A stretch of DNA of 19,252 nt from Lachnospiraceae bacterium UBA3287 (GCA_002362155.1 DETN01000072.1:1-19252), one strand, 5' to 3'. Positions 1-8,062 are shown, numbered from the stretch's first letter. The notes: generated by a model from the sequence alone, not told the origin. Made by a program: numbers and translations.

Positions 1-2357
1 TCGATCTTGATGATGCCGTCGCCCCGGCAGGACTCGCAGCGGCCGCCCTTGACGTTGAAGGAAAAGCGGCCCTTGTTGTAGCCCCTGGCCTTGGCGTCGG
101 CGGTGGCGGCGAAGAGGTCCCGGATCATGTCGAAGACGCCGGTATAGGTGGCCGGGTTGGACCTGGGGGTCCGGCCGATGGGGGACTGGTCTATGTCGAT
201 GACCTTGTCCAGCTGGTCCATGCCCTCTATATCGTCGTGCTTTCCGGGGATGGTCAGGGCCCGGTTCAGGTCGTGGTTTAATCTCTTGTTGAGGACTTCG
301 TTGACCAGGGAGCTCTTGCCGGATCCGGAAACGCCGGTGACCACGGTCATGACCCCCAGGGGGAAGTCCACGTCGATGTGCTTTAAGTTGTTGACGGCGG
401 CTCCCTTTACCCGAAGCCACCCCTGGGGTGTCCTTCGGACGTCCGGGACGGGAATGAACTTCTTTCCGGACAGGTACTGGCCGGTGACGGATTCGGGCAC
501 CTCCATGATCTCCCGGGCCGTGCCCTGGGCCACCACGGAGCCGCCTCTGGACCCGGCCCCGGGGCCTATGTCCACGATATAGTCCGCCGCCAGCATGGTA
601 TCTTCGTCGTGCTCCACCACCAGGACCGTATTCCACAGATCCCGCAGGTTCTTGAGAGTCCTGAGCAGCTTGTCGTTGTCCCTCTGGTGGAGGCCGATGG
701 AGGGCTCGTCCAGGATATAGCAGACCCCCACCAGGCCGGAGCCGATCTGGGTGGCCAGGCGGATCCTCTGGGCCTCGCCTCCCGAAAGGGTGGCCGTGGC
801 CCTGGCCAGGGTCAGGTAGTCCAGGCCCACGTCGATCAGGAAGGTGATCCTGGACTGGATCTCCTTGAGGATCTGCTTTCCGATCAGCTCCTGGGTAGTG
901 GTCAGCTTCAGGTTTTCCATGAATTCCTGCAGCTTTCCGATGGAAAGACAGGTCAGTTCATAAATATTGATGTCCCCCACCGTGACCGCCAGGGATTCCC
1001 TGCGCAGGCGCATGCCTCTGCAGCTGTTGCAGGGGGTGATCTGCATGAACTTCTCGTACTCCTGCTTGGAGGATTCGGAGTAGGTCTCCTTATAGCGGTT
1101 CTGGACGTTCTTCACAAGGCCCTCGAAGGCCACGGGATAGACGCCCTCTCCCCTCTGGCCCTTGTAGTGGACGTTCACCTTTTTGTCCGTGCCGTACATG
1201 ATCAGGTCCTTCACCTTCTGGGGATAGTCCTGATAGGGGGTGTCCAGGGAAAAGCCGAATTCCTCCGCCATGGCCTTCAGCAGCTGGTTGGAGAAGGATC
1301 CGTCCTTTCCTACGGACTGCCAGCCCAGGACAGCGATGGCGCCCTCGTTAATGGACAGGCGGCCGTCGGGGATCAGGAGCTGGGGATCGAACTCCATGCG
1401 GTAGCCCAGGCCCAGACAGTCGGGGCAGGCGCCGAAGGGATTGTTGAAGGAAAAGCTCCTGGGCTCGATCTCGGGAACGGAGGTGCCGCAGTCGGGGCAG
1501 GCAAAGTTCTGGCTGAACTGGCGCATCTCGCCCCCCACCACGTCCACCTGCAGCAGGCCCTCCGCCAGGGCCAGGGCGTTCTCCACGGAGTCCGTCAGTC
1601 TTCTCTCGATGCCGGGGCGGACCACCAGACGGTCCACCACCACCTCGATGCTGTGCTTGAGGTTCTTGTCCAGCCGGATCTCCTCGGAGATATCGTACTG
1701 GCTGCCGTCTATGCGCAGACGGGCGTAGCCCGCCTTTCTGGCCCGGTCGATGACCTTGGCGTGCTCGCCCTTGCGGCCCCGGACCACCGGCGCCAGGATC
1801 TGGAAGCGGGTCCCTTCGGGCAGGCTCATGATCTGGTCCACCATCTGGTCCACGCTCTGGCGGGCGATCTCCCTGCCGCAGTTAGGGCAGTGGGGGATGC
1901 CGATCCTGGCGTAGAGAAGACGGAAGTAGTCGTAGATCTCCGTCACCGTGCCCACCGTGGAACGGGGGTTGCGGTTGGTGGATTTCTGGTCTATGGAAAT
2001 AGCCGGGGAGAGGCCGTCGATCTTCTCCACGTCGGGCTTCTCCATCTGGCCCAGGAACTGCCTGGCGTAGGAGGACAGGGACTCCATGTAGCGTCTCTGG
2101 CCCTCCGCATAGATGGTGTCGAAGGCCAGGGAGGACTTGCCGCTGCCCGAAAGGCCCGTCAGCACCACCAGCTCGTTCCTGGGGATCTTAAGATCTATGT
2201 TCTTTAAGTTGTGCTCGCTGGCCCCCTTGATCCGGATGCAGTCTTCCTCATGGATCATCTTGCGGCGCAGCTCGTCTGCCTTATGGGATTCCATGGCCAG
2301 GCGCTCGTTCTCCCGAAGGGCCGGCCAGTAATCCGGTTTCTTTATTTTTACTGCCAT
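1..2357 (-). CDS. uvrA: UvrABC excinuclease subunit A (UvrA), C-terminus outside window
   Basis: UvrA is the DNA-damage sensor ATPase of nucleotide excision repair. It loads UvrB at lesions and carries two ABC ATPase modules. About 785 residues are visible. The first Walker A (GLSGSGKS) is near residues 68-75, followed by the family block AFDTIYAEGQRRY. Cys pairs CPNC, CPDC and CPDC belong to the zinc modules. The LSGGEAQRIRLA signature, the ILDEPSIGLH Walker B and a second Walker A (GVSGSGKSSL) follow. The sequence runs off the window at the third zinc module (CESC). Homology to other UvrA proteins begins near residue 40, so the chosen ATG adds about 40 residues. AGGAAGGA lies about 13 bases before it, while the internal Met34 has no good binding site. 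It follows uvrB after 47 bases, so the two are probably co-transcribed. Identity is sure; the exact start is less so. Confidence 0.97.
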   Translation of the reverse strand, partial: MAVKIKKPDYWPALRENERLAMESHKADELRRKMIHEEDCIRIKGASEHNLKNIDLKIPRNELVVLTGLSGSGKSSLAFDTIYAEGQRRYMESLSSYARQFLGQMEKPDVEKIDGLSPAISIDQKSTNRNPRSTVGTVTEIYDYFRLLYARIGIPHCPNCGREIARQSVDQMVDQIMSLPEGTRFQILAPVVRGRKGEHAKVIDRARKAGYARLRIDGSQYDISEEIRLDKNLKHSIEVVVDRLVVRPGIERRLTDSVENALALAEGLLQVDVVGGEMRQFSQNFACPDCGTSVPEIEPRSFSFNNPFGACPDCLGLGYRMEFDPQLLIPDGRLSINEGAIAVLGWQSVGKDGSFSNQLLKAMAEEFGFSLDTPYQDYPQKVKDLIMYGTDKKVNVHYKGQRGEGVYPVAFEGLVKNVQNRYKETYSESSKQEYEKFMQITPCNSCRGMRLRRESLAVTVGDINIYELTCLSIGKLQEFMENLKLTTTQELIGKQILKEIQSRITFLIDVGLDYLTLARATATLSGGEAQRIRLATQIGSGLVGVCYILDEPSIGLHQRDNDKLLRTLKNLRDLWNTVLVVEHDEDTMLAADYIVDIGPGAGSRGGSVVAQGTAREIMEVPESVTGQYLSGKKFIPVPDVRRTPQGWLRVKGAAVNNLKHIDVDFPLGVMTVVTGVSGSGKSSLVNEVLNKRLNHDLNRALTIPGKHDDIEGMDQLDKVIDIDQSPIGRTPRSNPATYTGVFDMIRDLFAATADAKARGYNKGRFSFNVKGGRCESCRGDGIIKI

Positions 2358-2404
2358 ATATATCTGTATGTCCTTCCTGACTTCAGGTCCTGTTTTATCT
2401 TCTT

Positions 2405-4399
2405 CTACTTTCCGCCTTCGATCTCCAGCAGGTGCTTTTTCAGCTCGATCATCTGGTCACGCAGCTCTGCCGCCGCCTCGAAGTTGAGGTCCGTGGCCGC
2501 CCTGCGCATCTTCTTTTCCACCTCGGCGATCAGCTTCTTCAGCTCGCCAGCGTCCATGGATTCGGGATCCTTGGCAAAGCGGACCTCCTCCTTTGCGATC
2601 TCCCTGGAGATGGCGATCAGGTCTCTTACCTTCTTTTTGATGGTCTGGGGGGTGATGCCGTGCTCTTTGTTGTAGGCTTCCTGCAGGGCCCTTCTTCTCC
2701 TGGTCTCGTCTATGGCCTTCTTCATGGAATCAGTCATATTGTCGGCGTACATGATGACCCGGCCCTCGGCGTTCCTGGCAGCCCTGCCTATGGTCTGGAC
2801 CAGGGAGGTCTCGGACCGGAGGAACCCTTCCTTGTCCGCGTCCAGGATCACCACCAGGGCGATCTCGGGAATGTCAAGGCCCTCCCGGAGCAGGTTGATG
2901 CCCACCAGCACGTCGAAAACGTCCAGGCGCATGTCCCGGATGATCTGGGACCGCTCCAGGGTATCGATGTCCGAATGGAGATAGCGGACCCGGATGCCGG
3001 CCTCCTGCAGGTAGTCGGTCAGATCCTCCGCCATCTTTTTGGTCAGGGTGGTCACCAGGACCTTATTGCCGCCCGCCACCGTCTGCCTTATCTCTCCGAT
3101 CAGGTCGTCGATCTGGCCCTCCACGGGGCGGACGTCGATCTCCGGATCCAGAAGCCCTGTGGGACGGATGACCTGCTCTGCCCGCAGCAGCTCGTGCTCC
3201 TCCTCGTAGGAGGCGGGGGTGGCGGATACGAAGAGCATCTGGTCTATGTGCTCCTCGAATTCCTCGAAGCTGAGGGGCCTGTTGTCCAGAGCGGAGGGCA
3301 GGCGGAAGCCGTATTCCACCAGGGTGGTCTTGCGGGACCGGTCCCCGTGGTACATGGCCCCGATCTGGGGAATGGTCATGTGGGACTCGTCCACGATGAT
3401 CAGGTATTCTCCCTCAAAGAAGTCCATGAGGGTCAGGGGCGGGGCTCCCGGAGGCATGAAGTTGAGATGGCGGGAGTAGTTCTCGATGCCGGAGCAGAAG
3501 CCCGTCTCCCGCATCATTTCGATATCGAAGTTGGTGCGCTCGGAAATGCGCTGGGCCTCCAGCAGCTTGTCCTCGCCCTTGAAATACTTTATCCTCTCCC
3601 GCAGCTCCTCTTCGATATTGTCGCAGGCCTTATTGATCTTCTCCTGGGGCACCACGTAGTGGGAGGCCGGCCAGATCATCACATGCTCCAGAGTAGCGTG
3701 GATCCTGCCCGTGAGCTGCTCCACCTCGCAGATCCTGTCGATCTCGTCCCCGAACCACTCTACCCGGATCAGGTAGTCCCCGCCCTGGGCGGGGCAGATC
3801 TCCAGGGTGTCTCCCCGCACCCGGAAGTTGGACCGTTCCAGGACCATGTCGTTCCGGGTGTACTGGGTGGCGATCAGGTCCTTTATGACCTCGTCCCTGT
3901 CCCTGACCATGCCGGGGCGCAGGGAGATGGACATGCCCTTGAATTCCTCGGGGCTGCCCAGGCCGTAGATGCAGGAGACGGATGCCACCACGATCACGTC
4001 CTTCCTTTCGGCCAGGGAGGCCGTAGCGGACAGGCGCAGCTTGTCGATCTCGTCGTTGATGGCCGAGTCCTTGGCGATGTAGGTGTCGGAGGAAGGCACA
4101 TAGGCCTCGGGCTGATAATAATCATAGTAGGATACGAAGTATTCCACCGCATTCTCGGGGAAGAACTCCTTCATCTCCCCGTAGAGCTGGCCCGCCAGGG
4201 TCTTGTTGTGGGAGATGATCAGGGTGGGCCTGTTCAGGGCCGCGATGATGTTGGCCATGGTAAAAGTCTTGCCGGATCCGGTGACGCCCAGAAGGGTCTG
4301 GAACTGGTTTCCCTCTTTAAAGCCATTGACCAGGGCTTCTATGGCCTGGGGCTGGTCACCCGTAGGCTGGTATTCGGAATGCAGTACAAAATGATCCAT
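2405..4399 (-). CDS. uvrB: UvrABC excinuclease subunit B (UvrB)
   Basis: UvrB is the damage-verifying helicase-like subunit that receives DNA from UvrA and recruits UvrC. The product has 664 residues, the usual length. Walker A GVTGSGKT lies at residues 38-45. The tyrosine-rich beta-hairpin region (YYDYYQPEAYVP) follows near residue 90, then the DESH Walker B motif near 335 and helicase motifs (LFVSATP, QTIGRAARN). A C-terminal UVR domain spans about 622-656 (DLNFEAAAELRDQM), which contacts UvrC. The ATG at 4397-4399 is chosen because GGAGG ends five bases before it. A TTG four codons upstream overlaps that binding site and is not a credible start. A LexA-like box and a promoter lie just upstream, which fits SOS induction of uvrBA. 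Confidence 0.98.
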   Translation of the reverse strand: MDHFVLHSEYQPTGDQPQAIEALVNGFKEGNQFQTLLGVTGSGKTFTMANIIAALNRPTLIISHNKTLAGQLYGEMKEFFPENAVEYFVSYYDYYQPEAYVPSSDTYIAKDSAINDEIDKLRLSATASLAERKDVIVVASVSCIYGLGSPEEFKGMSISLRPGMVRDRDEVIKDLIATQYTRNDMVLERSNFRVRGDTLEICPAQGGDYLIRVEWFGDEIDRICEVEQLTGRIHATLEHVMIWPASHYVVPQEKINKACDNIEEELRERIKYFKGEDKLLEAQRISERTNFDIEMMRETGFCSGIENYSRHLNFMPPGAPPLTLMDFFEGEYLIIVDESHMTIPQIGAMYHGDRSRKTTLVEYGFRLPSALDNRPLSFEEFEEHIDQMLFVSATPASYEEEHELLRAEQVIRPTGLLDPEIDVRPVEGQIDDLIGEIRQTVAGGNKVLVTTLTKKMAEDLTDYLQEAGIRVRYLHSDIDTLERSQIIRDMRLDVFDVLVGINLLREGLDIPEIALVVILDADKEGFLRSETSLVQTIGRAARNAEGRVIMYADNMTDSMKKAIDETRRRRALQEAYNKEHGITPQTIKKKVRDLIAISREIAKEEVRFAKDPESMDAGELKKLIAEVEKKMRRAATDLNFEAAAELRDQMIELKKHLLEIEGGK

Positions 4400-4434
4400 G
4401 AATTCCTCCAAGGGGCGCCCCCGGCGCCCTCTCT

Positions 4435-4448
4435 AGAACGTGTATTCG
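4435..4448 (-). promoter_or_regulatory. LexA/DinR-type SOS box upstream of uvrBA
   Basis: On the minus strand the 14 bases read CGAATACACGTTCT. They match the Bacillus/Clostridium LexA consensus CGAACRNRYGTTCG at 12 of 14 positions. The box lies 36 bases before the uvrB ATG and just downstream of the predicted -10. A bound repressor there would block transcription. SOS control of uvrBA is well known in Firmicutes; binding here is inferred. Confidence 0.75.
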
Positions 4449-4455
4449 AACGGGG

Positions 4456-4484
4456 TCTATACAGTATATCATACATATTTTAAA
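4456..4484 (-). promoter_or_regulatory. Predicted uvrBA promoter
   Basis: On the minus strand TTTAAA (4479-4484) and TATAGA (4456-4461) are separated by 17 bases. Each hexamer matches the sigma-A consensus at 4 of 6 positions. The start point would fall just before or inside the LexA-like box. TATACT, seven bases upstream of TATAGA, is an alternative -10. Confidence 0.45.
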
Positions 4485-4644
4485 TACGGAACACAAAAAA
4501 CTGTTTTAAGCCTGTAGAACCTTGGCCGAACTCTTTCTGCCTTTTTTCGCAGCTGTACTGTTTTCATCTGTTCGTCATCGGCTCATTCACACAATCGTTC
4601 ATCGGGCTTCCGGGACCATCCCTGTTCCGCAGCCGGGTCTAAAA

Positions 4645-4769
4645 ATGTTATTTCATAGTTCTTTCGCTCTATTTTTAAGAGTTTTAAATAACATCAGCAC
4701 TTGACTCCCGCCCGTTTTGTTATTATTATAGAAATAAATAAACAATTAACAGTCATCAAAATAACAAAA
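4645..4769 (+). repeat. Two inverted repeats with a shared TGTTATT core (candidate AbiEi operator)
   Basis: Four copies of the 7-mer TGTTATT occur in alternating orientation: 4646-4652 (+), 4687-4693 (-), 4718-4724 (+) and 4760-4766 (-). They form two interrupted palindromes. IR1 is ATGTTATTT at 4645-4653 with its complement at 4686-4694. IR2 is TTTTGTTATT at 4715-4724 with its complement at 4760-4769. IR2 overlaps the -10 of the abiE promoter and ends just before the antitoxin start. AbiEi antitoxins are known to repress their own operon cooperatively through two inverted repeats, so this is the obvious candidate operator. The repeat is seen; binding is inferred. Confidence 0.65.
4701..4729 (+). 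promoter_or_regulatory. Sigma-A promoter of the abiE operon
   Basis: TTGACT (4701-4706) and TATTAT (4724-4729) each match the consensus at 5 of 6 positions and are separated by exactly 17 bases. The start point would be near 4736, giving a leader of about 48 bases. The -10 touches a half-site of the inverted repeat. Confidence 0.75.
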
Positions 4770-4783
4770 TGGGTGATGAGGAT

Positions 4784-5440
4784 ATGGCAACAGCATATTA
4801 TAAAAAGCACATGACAAAGTATCTTGACACGCTTCCGCAGGAGACCCCTGTCACCACGGATATGGTAACTGCCTACATGACGGAACAGACCGGTGAACCG
4901 GAGGATAAGGTCCGGAAAACTGTCAATGTAAACCTTGCCAGACTGGAGCGGGAAGGAGTAGTATCCAGAATTACGCGAGGAGTGTACTGTAAACGAATCA
5001 GGACACCCTTTGGAGACTATGTGCCGGGAAAAGATATTATTTATAGCAGATTGCTTGTCCTGGATGGAGATCGTGTGATCGGATATGAAACCGGGCTCTC
5101 CCTGATGAACCAGCTCGGGCTTGTATCTCAGATGCCGCGCAGGAAATGGATTGCCACGAACAACTACACTCTGCCGGTACCCAGGGACGTGGAGATTGAG
5201 ATCCGGAAGCCGCGAACAGCTGTGACCAATGGGAATTATAAGTATCTTCAAATCCTTGACATAATCGACTGCATGAAAGAAGTACCGTTGGATGCGGCTG
5301 CGCCGGAAGAACTCATACGGGAGAAAGCAGAAAGTGCCGGTCTGCTTCCGGATCGCCTGATCCTCTATGCAAGAAAGTTTTATTCGACAAAGACACTGGA
5401 GAGAACGGTTGATATTATTTTGGGAGGTCTGGAACTATAA
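4784..5440 (+). CDS. AbiEi-like antitoxin / transcriptional autorepressor (type IV toxin-antitoxin)
   Basis: This 218-residue protein resembles AbiEi-family antitoxins (DUF6088-like). Residues about 15-72 form a winged helix ending in the typical motif EGVVSRITRGVYCK. A C-terminal domain follows (VIGYETGLSLMNQLGL, then a basic MPRRK segment), as in antitoxins that oppose AbiEii-type nucleotidyltransferases. The ATG at 4784 is preferred because GGTGAT, part of the extended Shine-Dalgarno sequence, lies six bases upstream. The ATG at 4769 has no binding site. Its stop overlaps the start of the toxin gene by one base (TAATG), so the two are translationally linked. It probably represses its own promoter through the repeats at 4645-4769. 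Base composition is visibly lower in G+C than the flanking genes, which suggests horizontal acquisition. The reading frame is intact. Confidence 0.85.
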   Translation: MATAYYKKHMTKYLDTLPQETPVTTDMVTAYMTEQTGEPEDKVRKTVNVNLARLEREGVVSRITRGVYCKRIRTPFGDYVPGKDIIYSRLLVLDGDRVIGYETGLSLMNQLGLVSQMPRRKWIATNNYTLPVPRDVEIEIRKPRTAVTNGNYKYLQILDIIDCMKEVPLDAAAPEELIREKAESAGLLPDRLILYARKFYSTKTLERTVDIILGGLEL

Positions 5441-6393
5441 TGCTGCACGAAGACAGATATGCGTTTCTTGCAATCCTGAATCAGATTCACGATACTTCCG
5501 GCGTCCGGCTGGATATTCTTGAAAAGGATTACTATGTTTCTCTGCTCCTGCGGGAGCTGGCCGAAAAGCAGAAAGAGCTTCCTGCGTACTTCAAAGGCGG
5601 TACCGCTCTTTATAAAGCACAGAAAAGTATCCGACGCTTTTCGGAAGATATTGATCTGACCGTCAGTATCGAGAACTGCTCTAACAGCTAGGCCAAAAAG
5701 CGGCTGGATACAGCTGCGAAGAAATACACTTCTCTTCCTCGTACCACTGATAAGGAAATGGAAGAAGACCACAAAGGTAGTATTACAGCGGTATATGACT
5801 ATACTCCCTTGGTTCCGGTAGATGATGTGGATCCTCTCCAGCGCTTCCGGCATGTCAAGGTAGAAGCGACCTCCTTCACCGTCAGCGAACCGTTTACAGA
5901 GCTGGAAGTCGAGCCTGTCCTCTATACCTTCGCAAACAAGGATCAGCAGAAGATCATGCGGGAAACCTATGGGCTCAAACCCTTCAAAATTCAGACGATC
6001 AAGCTGGAACGCATCTTTGCGGATAAGATTCTGGCTGCGGAGTTCTATTATGAGCGTGAGCTGTATTTCGATGTGGCAAAGCACGTCTATGATGTGAGCA
6101 TCATGCTTGATCTTCCATCCATCATGGCCTTACTGGCGGATCCTTCGGAGCTGCTCCGTATGATCGGCTATAAACGACTGGAGGAAACCCGGCGGATAGG
6201 AAGCGATCTTGCGGACAAGCCCTTCAGGGACTATAAGATTTTTAGCGGTCTTGCTGCAAACGCATCCTTTGAGGCGGCGTTTCAGAAAATGCAATGCAAT
6301 TATGTATTCAATGACGCGGATATTCTGTCCAGAGATTTCGTTATCCGGCAATGGAAAAATCTTCAGGATGTCCTATATCAACTGGAAGAATAA
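5440..6393 (+). pseudogene. AbiEii-like nucleotidyltransferase toxin, interrupted by an in-frame amber codon
   Basis: This is the toxin partner of the preceding antitoxin, with 318 codons in one continuous frame except for TAG at codon 84 (5689-5691). The 83-residue first part has the nucleotidyltransferase motif I: KGGT at 52-55, then FSEDID ending at Asp72. After the stop the same frame resumes with AKKRLDTAAKKY. It continues to HVKVEATSF (the third acidic position, Glu142 counting through the stop), FADKILAAEFYYERELYFDVAKHVYDV and a C-terminal helical region. No frameshift or deletion is visible. The likely ancestral codon is CAG (Gln), one C-to-T change away. GGGAGG lies 12 bases before the ATG. 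The second part could restart at the ATG at 5758, but that ATG has no clear binding site and the fragment lacks motif I. Unless the stop is suppressed, no active toxin is made. Family confidence is high; inactivity is inferred. Confidence 0.85.
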
Positions 6394-6400
6394 AACATCG

Positions 6401-6441
6401 GAGGCACGGCAGCTTGTAATAAGCACCGTGCCTCTCTTTTT
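6401..6441 (+). terminator. Rho-independent terminator of the abiE operon
   Basis: A perfect 9-bp stem pairs GAGGCACGG (6401-6409) with CCGTGCCTC (6426-6434). It is followed by a T-rich run ending in five T residues. It lies seven bases after the toxin stop codon. Confidence 0.9.
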
Positions 6442-6739
6442 GCAGTGGGATCATGTCCCAATTATCACAATATCGGGAATAATAGTGACATCCTGTGGCT
6501 GACACGCAGTTCGGCACCTGACCATGACACCGGCGGCCACCCCGGCGGACCTTCAGGCACTTTTATTCGGTTTCCACCGAGTCGGCTGCGGCCGAATAAG
6601 TTCCGATCCCCATACGGGGCCGGGCGCATAAGAAAAAGGGCACAGCTTTGTTTCTGTGCCCTTTGCCTGAATCAGTCAAAAATATATGTATCTCAGAACT
6701 TTATGGATTTTCGTCCTTCCTGCCGGAAGAGAGCCTCAC
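6442..6739. other. Non-coding stretch with an interrupted palindrome and possible mobile-element relics
   Basis: No gene is convincing in these roughly 300 bases. A 37-bp interrupted palindrome at 6454-6490 has arms TGTCnnnATTAT and ATAATnnnGACA, perfectly centred on 6472. TGACA recurs at 6486, 6500 and 6525. A hairpin pairs TTATTCGG (6563-6570) with CCGAATAA (6592-6599), and CCCC (6608-6611) faces GGGG (6616-6619). Terminal repeats plus repeated short motifs recall the ends of IS21-type elements, but no transposase fragment is recognisable. The last part holds the terminator of the gene at 6740. Confidence 0.45.
6633..6664 (-). terminator. Rho-independent terminator of the SPFH gene
   Basis: An 11-bp perfect stem pairs AAAGGGCACAG (6635-6645) with CTGTGCCCTTT (6654-6664) across an 8-base loop. 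On the minus strand it ends in a run of five U residues, about 75 bases after the SPFH stop. A shorter U-run on the plus strand means it may also work in that direction. Confidence 0.85.
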
Positions 6740-7957
6740 TCAGGGCCTCTTGGTCCCGCAGTTGGGGCAGAACTTGCCTTCCAGGCCTTCGGTCCCGCAG
6801 GTAGGGCACTTCCAGGGGCCTGCTGCCGGTCTGGGGGTGCCGCACTCGCCGCAGAACTTGCCGGTCAGGCCTGTGGTTCCGCAGTTGGGGCAGGTCCAGG
6901 AGCCTGCAGGTGCCATCTGGGGAGCCGCCTGCTGAGGGGCTGCCTGCTGGGGAGCCTGCTGCTGGGCTGCCGCATTGAAGAGGCCTGCCGTGGCCATGGA
7001 GCCTGCGCCCTGTGCCATGTTGAGGCCTGCAAAGCCCATCATGGCGCCGTTCGGGTTCTTGGCCGCATCCTGCATGGCCTGGGCGTATGCCTGGGCCGTT
7101 GCGCCTGCCGCGTACTGGGCGTTGCCGTAGACAGCGGTCTTCTGCAGCTCCTTGATCATCTTCTCGTCTTCTTCGGGAGCCTTTACGGAGTTGACGCCGA
7201 AGGTAACGATCTGGATGCCGTAGGTCTTGCCCCAGCTGTCGGAGAGCAGCTCGTTGAGGATCCTGGCCAGGTCGTCCGCATGTCCGGGCAGTGCGCTGTA
7301 GCGGATGCCCATCTCGGAGATCTGTGCGAAGGCGGGCTGCAGCTGTGTCAGAAGCTCGCTCTTGAGCTGGGAAGCGATCTGGTCTTTGGTATAGACAGAG
7401 GCCACGTTGCCGGAAATGTTCTTATAGAACAGGATGGGATCTGCCAGACGGAAGGAATACTCACCGAAGCACTTGATGGTGATGTCTACGTCCAGGCCGA
7501 TGTTCCTGTCGACAACACGGAAGGGGACCGGCGAAGCGGTGCCGTACTTGTTGCCGATGATGTCCTTGATGTTGAAGTAGTAGATCCTCTGGTCCCTGGG
7601 AGCAACGCCGCCGTATTTGAAGCGGTTGAAGGTCTCCTTGATGCTCTCTCCCAGGCTGCCTGCGAAGATGCTGGGAGAACCGGCCTCGTATGTGAATGCG
7701 CCGGGCTCGGCACAGACATCAACGATGGCGCCCTGGTCCACGATGATGGCGCACTGGCCTTCGTTGACAACGACGGTGGAACCGCTGGTGATGATGTTCT
7801 CCGCGCCGCCTCTGTTCAGGAGTCCGCTCCTGCCGGTGTGGTGTTCACCCTTTCTGACAAGGATGTCGTTCCCCATGTCGCTGCAGTAGAAATACTCTTT
7901 CCACTGGTCTCCCAGAACGGAAGAGATGGATGCACCTGCTGCCATTAAAAATCCCAT
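6740..7957 (-). CDS. SPFH-domain / virion-core-like protein with two C-terminal zinc ribbons (YdjI-like)
   Basis: The 405-residue protein resembles Bacillus YdjI and other SPFH (band 7) proteins of the virion core protein group. The SPFH region covers roughly residues 20-270, including the DQRIYYFNIKDIIGNKYGT segment. A Gly/Ala/Met-rich stretch and a Gln/Ala/Pro-rich linker (about 325-350) follow. Two zinc ribbons come last: CPNC/CGEC with Cys at 356, 359, 369 and 372, and CPTC/CPNC with Cys at 384, 387, 397 and 400. No transmembrane segment or signal peptide is evident, so it is probably a membrane-associated scaffold rather than an integral protein. The exact role is unknown; relatives are linked to membrane organisation and envelope stress. 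AGGAGGT lies five bases before the ATG. It has its own promoter and terminator. Confidence 0.9.
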   Translation of the reverse strand: MGFLMAAGASISSVLGDQWKEYFYCSDMGNDILVRKGEHHTGRSGLLNRGGAENIITSGSTVVVNEGQCAIIVDQGAIVDVCAEPGAFTYEAGSPSIFAGSLGESIKETFNRFKYGGVAPRDQRIYYFNIKDIIGNKYGTASPVPFRVVDRNIGLDVDITIKCFGEYSFRLADPILFYKNISGNVASVYTKDQIASQLKSELLTQLQPAFAQISEMGIRYSALPGHADDLARILNELLSDSWGKTYGIQIVTFGVNSVKAPEEDEKMIKELQKTAVYGNAQYAAGATAQAYAQAMQDAAKNPNGAMMGFAGLNMAQGAGSMATAGLFNAAAQQQAPQQAAPQQAAPQMAPAGSWTCPNCGTTGLTGKFCGECGTPRPAAGPWKCPTCGTEGLEGKFCPNCGTKRP

Positions 7958-8008
7958 AATATACCTCCTGTATTTTACTCACGCCATATGCATCGGTTTC
8001 GTAGGGTC

Positions 8009-8014
8009 ATTATA
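8009..8014 (-). promoter_or_regulatory. Extended -10 promoter of the SPFH gene
   Basis: On the minus strand a perfect TATAAT is preceded by TGG, giving an extended -10 (TGnTATAAT). No good -35 is visible at 16-18 bases. The start point would be near 8002, leaving a leader of about 45 bases. Confidence 0.65.
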
Positions 8015-8062
8015 CCATAGATTGATTTTACGGACCATGCCATAGGGGTCCAAATGCCCGAA

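Larger units (their letters stand above)
4400..4783. other. Divergent intergenic region between uvrB and abiEi
   Basis: These 384 bases carry the uvrBA promoter and SOS box at the uvrB side and the abiE promoter and operator at the other side. The middle (about 4500-4640) shows no gene, hairpin or recognisable site. Short open frames here have no ribosome binding site and no family resemblance. Confidence 0.7.

Noticed and set aside
609..2207. 532-aa open frame on the plus strand over uvrA
   Set aside because: It is antisense to a clearly conserved gene, has Leu/His/Gly-rich shadow composition and matches no family.
4400..4411. TTG start four codons upstream of the uvrB ATG
   Set aside because: It overlaps the GGAGG ribosome binding site that serves the ATG at 4399.
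2432..4483. 683-aa open frame on the plus strand over uvrB
   Set aside because: It mirrors the uvrB codons; stop codons are rare there only because of G+C-rich third positions.
4694..5251. 185-aa minus-strand open frame over abiEi
   Set aside because: Antisense shadow with no binding site; it also covers the strong abiE promoter.
5689..5691. Pyrrolysine or programmed readthrough at the amber codon
   Set aside because: Nothing in the window (PYLIS-like hairpin or pyl genes) supports it; a simple nonsense mutation is more economical, though not excluded.
5758..6393. A separate 211-aa gene
   Set aside because: It is the in-frame continuation of the AbiEii-like toxin after the amber codon and lacks the catalytic motif I.
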